NCBI GenBank assembly: GCA_018401735.1
Contig: JAGYKI010000028.1
Coordinates: 1 to 35,651, forward strand
DNA: 35,651 nucleotides
Source of the DNA: Schleiferiaceae bacterium
GTDB taxonomy: Bacteria; Bacteroidota; Bacteroidia; Flavobacteriales; Schleiferiaceae
Direction: 5' to 3'
Shown here: positions 1 through 8,260 of the stretch, piece after piece
Layout: each line of letters opens with the position of its first letter
How positions within the stretch are numbered: position 1 is the first letter of the stretch
Notes under the pieces: model-generated
What the model saw: the letters and a program-made list of their open reading frames with translations, nothing else
Databases searched by the model: none
Told to the model about the DNA's origin: nothing
Translations under genes and position numbers: made by a program

Positions 1-1
1 C

Positions 2-544
2 CTTATTCTTATAACCAGTCCCGCGCGCGACCAAGGCACGGTTTACCTTAAAAAGCAAAAAGAAATTTACAACTGGATTCCCAGCATTGAACGCAATGTA
101 AAACTACCGCCCAGTATGATGATGCAAAGCTGGATGGGCTCCGATTTCACTAATGACGATCTCGTGCGAGAGTCTTCCTTAGTAAAAGATTACAATCACA
201 AACTTTTAGGCGAAATAGAAATTGGCGGACGTAAATGCTGGCAAATAGAATTACTGCCGAAAACCGACGCCGCTGTGGTATGGGGTAAAATTATTCTCCA
301 TATCGACCAAGCCGAATACATCCAATTGCGCAGCGAATTTTACGATGAAGAAGGTGATTTGGTCAACCTCATGGAAGGTAAAAACATCCGCGAAATTGGC
401 GGTCGCACTTTGGCTACTATCACTATAATGAAACCGGTGGCCGAGCCCGAAAAAATGACCATCCTCGAGTACCATTCTCTCGATTTCGAAACTACTGTAC
501 CCCGTGAATATTTCACTACCCAATACATGAAAAGAGTACGTTAA
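2..544 (+). CDS. LolA-like outer membrane lipoprotein-sorting family protein (5' truncated)
   Basis: The reading frame is open from base 2 and its start lies outside the window; 180 residues remain. The visible N-terminal part (KKQKEIYNWIPSIERNVKLP, then SMMMQSWMGSDFTNDDLV) is the typical core of the 'outer membrane lipoprotein-sorting protein' family, a periplasmic half-barrel related to LolA that binds hydrophobic cargo. An ATG at 116 falls inside this conserved core, so it is not the true start. The stop is one base before the first permease gene, and two FtsX permeases, an ATPase and a beta-barrel protein follow, so this is probably the periplasmic carrier of that exporter. The cargo (lipoprotein, lipid or another hydrophobic molecule) cannot be read from the sequence. 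The family call is firm; the role is inferred. Confidence 0.85.
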   Translation, partial: LILITSPARDQGTVYLKKQKEIYNWIPSIERNVKLPPSMMMQSWMGSDFTNDDLVRESSLVKDYNHKLLGEIEIGGRKCWQIELLPKTDAAVVWGKIILHIDQAEYIQLRSEFYDEEGDLVNLMEGKNIREIGGRTLATITIMKPVAEPEKMTILEYHSLDFETTVPREYFTTQYMKRVR

Positions 545-545
545 A

Positions 546-1766
546 ATGCTAATCAAAATCGCTTGGCGAAACATTTGGCGCAATAAAAGACGTAGTCTCA
601 TTACCATGGCTTCCGTGGCTTTCGCCTTGTTTTTCGCTCTAATAATGCGCAGCATGCAATTAGGCACTTACGATCAAGCCTACGCCAGCGTAATTAACGC
701 CACCACTGGTTATCTGCAAATTCAAGCACCAGGCTACTGGGAAAAACAGAGCCTCGAAAAAAGCATCCGGCAAAGCGATAGTTTGCAAGCCAAGCTCCTC
801 CAAAATGATCAGGTTAAGGCGCTTCTGCCTCGCTTAGAAAGTTTTGGATTATTGGCATCTGCCGAGAGCGAAACCAGACCTGGCTTTTTACGCGGAATTG
901 ACCAAGAACTAGAATTTGAATACTTCGGCTTGCACCAAAAAATTGTGGCGGGTAGCTTCCCTAAGCCCGAACAAAGTGCAGTAGTTTTAGCGGAGAAACT
1001 GGCCGAAAACCTTGCCCTTAAAGTGGGCGACAGCCTCGTAATTATTGGTCAAGGTTACCAAGGCATGAGCGCCAATGGCAAGTTTTTAATTAGCGGCATT
1101 GCCGACTTAAAAAACCCTGAAGCCAATAAAAGCACGGTCTACCTTAAACTAAAGGACTTACAAGAACTAACGGGAGCATACCAGCGTCTAAGCGCTTTGG
1201 TGGTAGTTCCCGAAAATAAAAATGATCTCATTGCTCTCAAGCAAGGTTTACAGTCGCAGCTAGATGCGCAAGCCTATACCATTTTAACTTGGCGCGATAT
1301 GATGCCCGAACTTATTCAAGCCATGGAAGCAGATAGTGCAGGCGGCTTAGCCATGCTCTTTATTCTTTACCTCGTAATTGGCTTCGGCGTTTTCGGCACC
1401 ATTTTGATGCTCACATCCGAGCGTATGCACGAATTCGGCATTCTCATCTCTTTAGGCATGAGTCGTTTTCGCCTCGCCTTCACCACCTATATGGAAACCA
1501 CTTTATTAGCCCTCCTAGGTGTTTTAAGTGGCAGTCTTCTCGCACTCCCCATCACTTGGTATTATCATATTAATCCTATCCAACTAGGCGATGGCATGGA
1601 TAAAATGATGGAAGATTACGGCATGGAACCGATTATTCCTTTTAGCCTCAATCCCAGTATTTGGCTCAATAACGGCGGCGCTATTCTTCTTATCTGTCTG
1701 ATTTTAAGCTTTTATGCTGTTGTAAGTATCTACCGCCTTCAACCCGTTAAAGCCATGCGACAATGA
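546..1766 (+). CDS. ABC transporter permease, FtsX/MacB-like (first of tandem pair)
   Basis: Inner-membrane permease of 406 residues with the FtsX/LolCE/MacB layout: a membrane segment near residues 20-40 after the motif KIAWRNIWRNKRRS, a large periplasmic domain (about 45-270), then three C-terminal membrane segments (about 275-295, 310-340, 375-400). Such permeases do not usually pass substrate through a channel; they transmit ATPase work to a periplasmic or outer-membrane client. The start is one base after the LolA-like stop, and the end overlaps the next permease by four bases (ATGA), so translation is probably coupled. It is homologous to the next gene, with the same length and the same KIAWRNIWRNK opening, which suggests an old tandem duplication producing a heterodimer as in LolCE. 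Confidence 0.9.
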   Translation: MLIKIAWRNIWRNKRRSLITMASVAFALFFALIMRSMQLGTYDQAYASVINATTGYLQIQAPGYWEKQSLEKSIRQSDSLQAKLLQNDQVKALLPRLESFGLLASAESETRPGFLRGIDQELEFEYFGLHQKIVAGSFPKPEQSAVVLAEKLAENLALKVGDSLVIIGQGYQGMSANGKFLISGIADLKNPEANKSTVYLKLKDLQELTGAYQRLSALVVVPENKNDLIALKQGLQSQLDAQAYTILTWRDMMPELIQAMEADSAGGLAMLFILYLVIGFGVFGTILMLTSERMHEFGILISLGMSRFRLAFTTYMETTLLALLGVLSGSLLALPITWYYHINPIQLGDGMDKMMEDYGMEPIIPFSLNPSIWLNNGGAILLICLILSFYAVVSIYRLQPVKAMRQ

Positions 1767-2983
1767 AAACAGTATTTAAAATTGCCTGGCGCAATATCTG
1801 GCGCAATAAACTAAGAAGTGCAGTGGTGGTTTGCTCTATCTTCTTGGGCATTTGGGCGGGAATTTTTGTGAGCGCTTTTAGCTTTGGCCTAAACGAACAG
1901 CGCAAAGAAAGCATGATTCGCAATCAGATTTCCCATCTGCAAATCCACAACAGTGCTTGGCTCGATCAAAAAGAAGTAGCCTTTACTTTTTTGGCTACTG
2001 CGGTAGATGACTTATTAAATAAAGACCCTCGCTTAGAAGCCTTCGCCACCCGAACCAAAGCGAGCGGCATGGTGAGCTCGGCGCATTACAGCGGTGCTGC
2101 GCAAATTATTGGCGTAAACCCTAATGCCGAAGCGGCTTTAAGTCACCTTGAGGAGAAGCTTACCGAAGGAGAGTATTTCCCGGAAAAAGGATCTAATCCC
2201 GTGTTGATTGGTCGCGCCTTAGCGCAGAAATTGGAGGCTAAAATTGGCTCGCGTATCATTCTTAACTTCAGCGATGGGCAGGGAAATATTATCTCATCTG
2301 CCTTTAAGGTAAAAGGCTTTTACAAAGAGGTTTCTTCTAAAATGGAAGAACTAAACCTCTATGTCCGGCAAAGCGATTTACAAGCGCTTCTTGGCCTTGA
2401 GCCAGGGCAAGTGCACGAAATTGCCGCCTTGCTTAAAGAAGATGCCGATATCGAAATCGTACAGCAAGAACTGCAAGCTCATTTTCCTGCTTTGGCCATT
2501 CAGAGCTGGCAGCAACTGAGTCCGGAACTCGCTTATGCAGATGATATTATGACGCAAATGCTCTATATAATTATTGGCATTATTATGCTGGCGCTTTCCT
2601 TTGGGATTATTAATACCATGCTAATGGCGGTGTTGGAAAGGCGCAAAGAATTAGGCATGTTAATGTGCGTGGGCATGAGCAGGACTAAGGTCTTTTCCAT
2701 GATTATGGTCGAAACCTTTTACCTAGCCCTATTGGGCGGGCCGCTCGGCATTCTGTTGGCCTATTACAGCGTTTGGCAGGGCAGCAAAAGTGGTTTAGAT
2801 CTAGCCGTTTTTAGCGATGGTTTAGCTAGTTATGGCATCGACTCTGTTATTTATCCTGCCTTACCCAGCAGTTTTTACTGGGGTACTACCGCCATTGTTT
2901 TTATCATGACCCTTTTAGCGGCCATTTATCCCGCTCGTAGAGCTTTAAAACTTAATCCCGTAGAAACCCTACGCACAATTTAA
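1763..2983 (+). CDS. ABC transporter permease, FtsX/MacB-like (second of tandem pair)
   Basis: Second FtsX-type permease, also 406 residues, beginning MKTVFKIAWRNIWRNKLRSA. One N-terminal membrane segment (about 18-40), a periplasmic domain (about 45-265) and three C-terminal membrane segments (about 268-290, 310-335, 375-395), ending with the PARRALKLNPVETLR tail usual for this family. It overlaps the preceding gene by four bases and is followed six bases later by the ATPase, so the three probably form one heterodimeric ABC complex. The family is certain; the exported substrate is unknown. Confidence 0.9.
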   Translation: MKTVFKIAWRNIWRNKLRSAVVVCSIFLGIWAGIFVSAFSFGLNEQRKESMIRNQISHLQIHNSAWLDQKEVAFTFLATAVDDLLNKDPRLEAFATRTKASGMVSSAHYSGAAQIIGVNPNAEAALSHLEEKLTEGEYFPEKGSNPVLIGRALAQKLEAKIGSRIILNFSDGQGNIISSAFKVKGFYKEVSSKMEELNLYVRQSDLQALLGLEPGQVHEIAALLKEDADIEIVQQELQAHFPALAIQSWQQLSPELAYADDIMTQMLYIIIGIIMLALSFGIINTMLMAVLERRKELGMLMCVGMSRTKVFSMIMVETFYLALLGGPLGILLAYYSVWQGSKSGLDLAVFSDGLASYGIDSVIYPALPSSFYWGTTAIVFIMTLLAAIYPARRALKLNPVETLRTI

Positions 2984-2989
2984 CCTATC

Positions 2990-3667
2990 ATGGCAATTAT
3001 TGAAACTAAAAACCTCAGTCGCCTTTACCAAGATGGAGACCATATTATACGCGCGGTAGATAAAGTAAACCTGCAAATTGAAGCGGGTGAATTTACCGCC
3101 ATTGTCGGTCCTTCAGGTTCGGGGAAAACCACTTTATTAAACCTCATCGGCGGCTTAGACAGCCCCACCGAAGGCGAAGTAATTGTGGATGGAAAAGCCA
3201 TTCATCAATTAAAAGACAATGCGCTTATCAATTTTCGCTTGCAACATATTGGCTTCGTGTTTCAGGCCTATAATCTCATTCCCGTATTAAGTGCCCAAGA
3301 AAATGTAGAGTTCATTATGCTCCTTCAGAACGCATCTGCCCGCGAGCGAAAAACCCGCGCCCAAGAGCTTTTGAAGGCGGTGGGCCTAGAAGCGCAAATG
3401 CACAAACGTCCGACAGAGCTCAGTGGCGGACAACAACAAAGAGTAGCAGTGGCACGCGCTTTAGCTTCGAAACCCAGTTTTGTTTTAGCGGATGAACCCA
3501 CCGCCAATCTCGACTCTAAAAGCACAGAAGATTTGTTAGACATTATGCACAAGCTAAACCAAGAAGAGGGTATCACCTTTATTTTTTCCACCCACGATCA
3601 GCGCGTAATTGATCGCGCCTCTCGCATTATTTACGTTGAAGATGGACAGATTAAGGAAAGTCATTAA
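2990..3667 (+). CDS. ABC transporter ATP-binding protein, LolD/MacB type
   Basis: Cytoplasmic ATPase of 225 residues, the normal size for LolD-type subunits. Walker A is GPSGSGKT (40-47), the Q-loop glutamine is about 92, the signature is LSGGQQQ (144-150), Walker B is VLADEP (165-170) and the switch histidine is in STHDQ (about 202). All catalytic motifs are intact. It sits six bases after the second permease and overlaps the start of the barrel gene. The family also serves MacB-type and bacteriocin or lipoprotein exporters; the LolA-like and barrel neighbours favour envelope trafficking. Confidence 0.93.
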   Translation: MAIIETKNLSRLYQDGDHIIRAVDKVNLQIEAGEFTAIVGPSGSGKTTLLNLIGGLDSPTEGEVIVDGKAIHQLKDNALINFRLQHIGFVFQAYNLIPVLSAQENVEFIMLLQNASARERKTRAQELLKAVGLEAQMHKRPTELSGGQQQRVAVARALASKPSFVLADEPTANLDSKSTEDLLDIMHKLNQEEGITFIFSTHDQRVIDRASRIIYVEDGQIKESH

Positions 3668-4853
3668 GCCCCTTTTCTTCCTTCTTTTGTTTTTAAGCTT
3701 TCGCTTAGATGCGCAAGAAAACCCGAGCCTGAGTAAGCTAAAAGTATCCGGCTACCTAAAGTTTTTAGGCAGCTACAGTGTAGCTAATGGTAATTTTTTT
3801 GGGGCCAATGTCGCTTCCGCAGATTTGCAAGCTGCAGATTATCTCCTCCATAACCGCTTGAATTTTAACTATCGTGCTAACGATTCTTGGTCTTTTGCCC
3901 TTAGCACCCGCAACCGTCTTTTTGCAGGCAGTCAGCTGAAAAATGGTTCTGCTTTTTTTAATAGCCTCGAGGCCGATGCAGGCTTAGTAGACCTTAATTT
4001 CTTTTATGGCCGCGATCCTAATTTAGCCCTGCACACCAGTATAGATCGCTTCTACGCCCAGTGGGAAAGTGAAAAATGGATTATACGCCTTGGCCGACAA
4101 AGGGTTAACTGGGGTGTTAATACAGTCTGGAATCCCAACGATATTTTCAATCAGTATAATTACTTCGATTTCGACTACGAAGAACGACTTGGCAGTGATG
4201 CCTTACGTATTCAGTATTTCCCTACTTACACTAATAGCTGGGAGCTCGTTTTAGCCCCTGCAATAGAACTGAAAAACTCTACTTCTGCCCTGTTGTATAA
4301 GTTTAATCGCTGGCAGTACGATTGGCAGTTTCTAGCGGGAGTTTACCAGCAAGATTTAGTGATAGGTGGAGCTTTCGCAGGAGGCTTGGGCAAGGTGGGG
4401 TTTAAAGGTGAGTATAATTACTACGCCCCCTTTGATGACGATAGACCCGCTTTTCTCTTTAGCACCGCCCTCGATTATATTTTCAAGAATGGTCTTTATG
4501 TGCAAGCGAGTTATCTCTTTAACGAGGAAGGCCGGGGCGATGCCAATTTTACCGACTTCAGTCAGCTTGGAGCAAACAATGTAATGAGTCCGCGCAACTT
4601 ATTCCTCTTTAAGCACACCATTTTTCTAAGCGCCAATTATAATCTTAATCCCCTCTTTACTCTTTCTTTAGGAACGATGTTTAGTCCTGACTTCGATAAT
4701 CTTATTGTTTATCCAAGCCTCAGCTATTCTTTAGGCAAAAACCTCGATTTACTTTTTGCCTTGCAAGCTTTTAGCACGCAAAACCCTTTGGTCGATAATA
4801 AATTACAATGGTTATCAGCAGCGAGCTTTTTACGCTTGAAGTGGTCGTTTTAA
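3642..4853 (+). CDS. Outer-membrane beta-barrel protein (DUF1302/porin-like)
   Basis: I choose the ATG at 3642, which gives MDRLRKVIKP followed by a hydrophobic stretch and a signal-peptidase-like SFRLDAQ site, a good Sec signal. An in-frame upstream codon at 3609 would lengthen the n-region and lies deeper in the ATPase gene. The mature protein (about 378 residues) is a run of alternating aromatic/polar strands. It has a conserved block, RLGRQRVNWGVNTVWNPNDI and FNQYNYFDF, that resembles DUF1302-type barrels; in Proteobacteria these occur with lipid-carrier-like partners. It overlaps the ATPase gene by 26 bases, so it belongs to the operon and may be the outer-membrane end of the export path. 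The family assignment is from memory of the motif and moderately sure. Confidence 0.7.
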   Translation: MDRLRKVIKPLFFLLLFLSFRLDAQENPSLSKLKVSGYLKFLGSYSVANGNFFGANVASADLQAADYLLHNRLNFNYRANDSWSFALSTRNRLFAGSQLKNGSAFFNSLEADAGLVDLNFFYGRDPNLALHTSIDRFYAQWESEKWIIRLGRQRVNWGVNTVWNPNDIFNQYNYFDFDYEERLGSDALRIQYFPTYTNSWELVLAPAIELKNSTSALLYKFNRWQYDWQFLAGVYQQDLVIGGAFAGGLGKVGFKGEYNYYAPFDDDRPAFLFSTALDYIFKNGLYVQASYLFNEEGRGDANFTDFSQLGANNVMSPRNLFLFKHTIFLSANYNLNPLFTLSLGTMFSPDFDNLIVYPSLSYSLGKNLDLLFALQAFSTQNPLVDNKLQWLSAASFLRLKWSF

Positions 4854-6476
4854 CTAAGGCAATTGGTACACAACGAAACGTCCGTTTCTAAATATTGGGT
4901 CCCAGCTTTCAATAGCTTCATCCGCATAGTGCACCACATAAGCTTCGCTAAATTTACCTTGTTCTTTTTCCCAAATAGCGAGAAAATCTTCTTTCCCTAG
5001 GGTACGATAATCTTCCTTTAGTGTTTCTGGATCGGTACAGCCAAGGCTTTTCATGTGATCTAACCAATATGCCGCGTAGTGTTCACTGAAAAAGGCCTTG
5101 GTCCCATCAAACCAGTCGCCATACGAAGCGCGCTTACTTCGCACTCTAAAGCCTGCTTCCGCAGGTGGCACAATGGCTAAGCTATTGATGTCGGTATTGG
5201 CCTGAAACCAATCCTGCACGGCATACCAGTCTTTTTCTTGTTCTCCTTGTGTAATATCTAAGCCGCCTCTTAGAACAAAAGCCAGTAAACCCAAGGCTAA
5301 AAATGAGGTGCTTAATAAAACGGTGCTTTGCAGTTTTAAACCATAAAAACGTAAAAGGAACCAAGCGCCCGGCGCAAAAATTAAAACGGTGGCAGTTTTA
5401 GACCACTCGCCGTAAAAATACTGAGCGAGAATGGCGATAGCCAATAGAAAATACAAGGGTTTAGGCCGAGTAATTATTAGGCCTGACCAGAGCACAATCG
5501 TTAAAATGACCAGGAATAAATAAGCACGATAAAGCTGTAACTGTATGATCAATTTTACGGGATAAAGCTCCGTGAAAACGGTTCCTAGCAAGAGCATGAA
5601 AAGAATAAAAGAACCGAAAGCCAGTAAATACTTCTTCTGAGCCACTTTGAAACCACCTTGCAGCACCAATACAAAATAGGTGATCGCCATTAAAAGTGAT
5701 TTCACAAAAATGATAGTAGGGAATTCCGAAGGAAAGGTGTGGTGACCATTACGGAGGCGCATTACTTCCATCCAAGTAGCGGCCAAATTTGCACTGCTCG
5801 AAGCTTCTTCTGGGCTGCTGAAACGCAGGTATAACGCGGGAGAAACGAATACCAATAAGGTCGCTCCGTAGAGAAAGTATTCTTTTTTAAAGCCCCGAGC
5901 AATTAAAACGCCAAACCAAGTAGCGGCAATAATATACGCGGCAGATAATGGATGAATATTAAACGCAATTGCCTGTAGAATAATGCTAAGCCAATACTTT
6001 TTACTGTAGCTGCTGTAAATGGAAATCAATAAGAAAGGAAGAGCAATAGTGCGCTCCATCAAAAGACTATCCCAGATACTCACATCGCCAATTACTGGGA
6101 ATGCGAAGGCCAATAAAACTACCGCTAAAACCCCGCTACGCTTATCCTTAAAAAGGCCAGAGCCTAAGCGGTAAAATGAGTAAATAGTATAGAATAAAGT
6201 TAAGCTATAAAGACTAAAAAACAGTAGCGGAATATTTTGTAAAAACAAAGGCGCCAAAGCAGCTAACCCGTACAAAAAGAAGGTAGGTGAATTCACCTGT
6301 TGATCTACCAATAAGTCGTTTTGGTAAAGCGCAGGATTGATTATATCGTAAAGCCAAGGCAAGGAAATATACTGATTCCACATGCCAAAGTGGTATTGAT
6401 TAATACCCACTAATGAAGCCAGAGCGACTGCCGTTATAAAGAACCCTATCTGAAATTTGCTTAATTGTGCAATCAT
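4854..6476 (-). CDS. Polytopic integral membrane protein, GT-C/DUF6798-like
   Basis: Protein of 540 residues with about ten to twelve hydrophobic segments up to about residue 410, then a soluble C-terminal domain (about 415-540) containing DWYAVQDWFQANT, VPPAEAGFRVRSKRASYGDW and EAIESWDPIFRNGRFVVYQL. The layout (short first loop, many helices, extracytoplasmic C-terminal domain) is that of GT-C-fold glycosyltransferase relatives or DUF6798 proteins; no catalytic residue can be named safely. I start at the ATG at 6476 because AGGGGGA stands seven bases before it; a TTG at 6494 would swallow that site. The gene converges on the barrel gene with stops back to back (taa then cta at 4851-4856). 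It appears monocistronic. Confidence 0.75.
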   Translation of the reverse strand: MIAQLSKFQIGFFITAVALASLVGINQYHFGMWNQYISLPWLYDIINPALYQNDLLVDQQVNSPTFFLYGLAALAPLFLQNIPLLFFSLYSLTLFYTIYSFYRLGSGLFKDKRSGVLAVVLLAFAFPVIGDVSIWDSLLMERTIALPFLLISIYSSYSKKYWLSIILQAIAFNIHPLSAAYIIAATWFGVLIARGFKKEYFLYGATLLVFVSPALYLRFSSPEEASSSANLAATWMEVMRLRNGHHTFPSEFPTIIFVKSLLMAITYFVLVLQGGFKVAQKKYLLAFGSFILFMLLLGTVFTELYPVKLIIQLQLYRAYLFLVILTIVLWSGLIITRPKPLYFLLAIAILAQYFYGEWSKTATVLIFAPGAWFLLRFYGLKLQSTVLLSTSFLALGLLAFVLRGGLDITQGEQEKDWYAVQDWFQANTDINSLAIVPPAEAGFRVRSKRASYGDWFDGTKAFFSEHYAAYWLDHMKSLGCTDPETLKEDYRTLGKEDFLAIWEKEQGKFSEAYVVHYADEAIESWDPIFRNGRFVVYQLP

Positions 6477-6573
6477 CGTTTTTCCCCCTATCAACTTTCA
6501 AATATGATAATTAAAAGAAAGTGAGGCGAAAATTTAGCAAAAAAAATGTGCTTTCTAGCTGGAATCTTCTCAG

Positions 6574-7251
6574 TCAGTGAAATTGACTGATCTCATTTAG
6601 TGCTTTACGCTGTAAATTGGGTACCTGAGCATCTGCAGAAGCGTAACCTACGGGTAGCAAAAGGAAGGGTTTCTCCTCGCTGGGACGCTCTAAAATTTCG
6701 CTTAAAAAGTTCATTGGGTTGGGCGTATGTGTGAGCGTGGAAAGACCTAAATGATGAATAGCGCTGATAATAAAACCGCTAGCAATACCCACGGATTCGT
6801 TTACGTAATAATTCTTCGCTTTTTCGCCTTCTAAGGAAACATCGTAACTGCGCTTAAAGACTACTATTAACCACGACGCGGTTTCTAAAAACTCCTTATT
6901 GGCGTCGGTGCCAATGGGTTTTAGATCTTTTAGCCACTCGTTACTTGCCCGCCCTTCGTAAAAGGCACGCTCCTCTTTTTCGGCGGCTTCTCTAATCTTC
7001 TTTTTTAAGACAGGGTCGCTAATCGCCACAAAGTGCCAAGGTTGTTTATGGGCCCCGCTCGGGGCAGATGCCGCAATACGAATGAGATTTTCAATCACCT
7101 CTTTCTCTACCTTTTGTGAGGAAAAATAACGACAACTACGACGTTCTTGATAAAGATCATTGAGGCTTTTACTTTCTTCCAAGATGGAGTGAAAGCTCGG
7201 TTTCGACCTTTTATAGGCGATAAACTGTGGCGCTGAATAATCCTTTTCCAT
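6574..7251 (-). CDS. Nitroreductase-superfamily flavoprotein, iodotyrosine deiodinase (halotyrosine dehalogenase)-like
   Basis: FMN enzyme of 225 residues. FMN-binding arginines are in QERRSCRYF (36-43) and a second flavin motif is APSGAHKQPWHF (63-74). Beyond the generic fold, the active-site lid matches iodotyrosine deiodinase: E94, Y98 and K119 in KEERAFYEGR ... ANKEFLETA correspond to human E157, Y161 and K182, which bind the amino-acid zwitterion of the halotyrosine. The ending LLLPVGYASADAQVPNLQRK is also typical of that subfamily. Bacterial members, including one from the Bacteroidota genus Haliscomenobacter, reductively dehalogenate halotyrosines. It is the last gene of a probable three-gene run with the peptidase and gpsA. 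Another nitroreductase activity remains possible. Confidence 0.85.
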   Translation of the reverse strand: MEKDYSAPQFIAYKRSKPSFHSILEESKSLNDLYQERRSCRYFSSQKVEKEVIENLIRIAASAPSGAHKQPWHFVAISDPVLKKKIREAAEKEERAFYEGRASNEWLKDLKPIGTDANKEFLETASWLIVVFKRSYDVSLEGEKAKNYYVNESVGIASGFIISAIHHLGLSTLTHTPNPMNFLSEILERPSEEKPFLLLPVGYASADAQVPNLQRKALNEISQFH

Positions 7252-7266
7252 AACTAAACTCTGCTC

Positions 7267-8250
7267 TTAATTAAGCTTGCTGGTAAGCTTTGCCATTAGC
7301 TTTTTGGGGTTTTTATTTTCATAAAGAATTTTATAAACCGCATCCGCAATTGGCATTTTAATTTCCTTCTCCTTACGAACCTCCCTAATTAAGGCCGCAG
7401 CATAATAACCTTCCGCTACCATATTCATCTCTAACATGGCACTGCGCACTGTATAGCCTTTGCCAATCATGTTTCCAAAGGTGCGATTACGCGAAAACTG
7501 CGAATAAGCCGTAACCAATAAATCGCCCAAATAAGCCGAGTCATTTATATCGCGCTTAATCGGATGTACTTCTTTAATAAAGCGCTTCATTTCGCGTATG
7601 GCATTACTTACCAAAACCGCCTGAAAGTTATCGCCGTAGCCTAATCCGTGGCAAATACCTGCCGCTAAAGCATAAATGTTTTTAAGAACGGCTGCGTACT
7701 CGGTACCATAAATATCGTCGGAAATGGTGGTTTTAATAAAGTCACAGTCCATACGCTTGGCTAAAGCGGCGGCTTGTTCTTTATCTTGGGTTGCCACCGT
7801 TAAATAACTCAACCTTTCTAGAGCCACCTCTTCGGCGTGGCAGGGACCAGTTATAACGCCAATACTAGTGATGGGCACCCCGTATTTTTGATGAAAAAAC
7901 TCACCTACAATGAGATTTTCATCAGGTACAATCCCTTTAATGGCGCTAAAAACTTTCTTAGCACTGATATCAATGGTTAAGCCGCTGAGTGAAGATTTAA
8001 GAAAAGCGGAAGGAATGGCAAAGACCAGAATTTCTGCTTGTTTTACGATTTGATTGATATCGGTAGAAATATCGATTTTCTCGGTTTGCAATTCTACCGA
8101 GCTTAAATATTTATTGTTGTTGTGATACTTTTTAATGTGCATCACATTGGCTTCATCGCGCATCCACCAACCCACGTAATCGTTACTTTCAGTAAAGATT
8201 TTTACCAACGCAGTTGCCCAGCTTCCACCTCCTATTACGGCAATATTCAT
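7267..8250 (-). CDS. gpsA: Glycerol-3-phosphate dehydrogenase [NAD(P)+]
   Basis: Cytoplasmic enzyme reducing dihydroxyacetone phosphate to sn-glycerol 3-phosphate for phospholipid synthesis. It has 327 residues, the usual length. The N-terminal dinucleotide-binding motif is IGGGSWATAL (6-15), the conserved lysine block is SAIKGIV with K105, ITGPCHAEE follows (about 133-141), and the catalytic lysine is K190 in AAVLKNIYALAAGICHGLGY. The C-terminal helical domain carries the NRTFGN and EMNMVAEGYYAA signatures. It lies 10 bases after the peptidase gene and 15 before the flavoprotein gene on the same strand, so cotranscription is likely. The identification is secure. Confidence 0.95.
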   Translation of the reverse strand: MNIAVIGGGSWATALVKIFTESNDYVGWWMRDEANVMHIKKYHNNNKYLSSVELQTEKIDISTDINQIVKQAEILVFAIPSAFLKSSLSGLTIDISAKKVFSAIKGIVPDENLIVGEFFHQKYGVPITSIGVITGPCHAEEVALERLSYLTVATQDKEQAAALAKRMDCDFIKTTISDDIYGTEYAAVLKNIYALAAGICHGLGYGDNFQAVLVSNAIREMKRFIKEVHPIKRDINDSAYLGDLLVTAYSQFSRNRTFGNMIGKGYTVRSAMLEMNMVAEGYYAAALIREVRKEKEIKMPIADAVYKILYENKNPKKLMAKLTSKLN

Positions 8251-8260
8251 CTTTTAAGTC

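Noticed and set aside
251..667. 138-codon minus-strand open frame inside the LolA-like gene
   Set aside because: Antisense shadow of a well-conserved coding region with no family resemblance of its own.
6477..6494. TTG-started extension of the polytopic membrane protein
   Set aside because: The extension would be made of the ribosome-binding site AGGGGGA that precedes the ATG at 6476.
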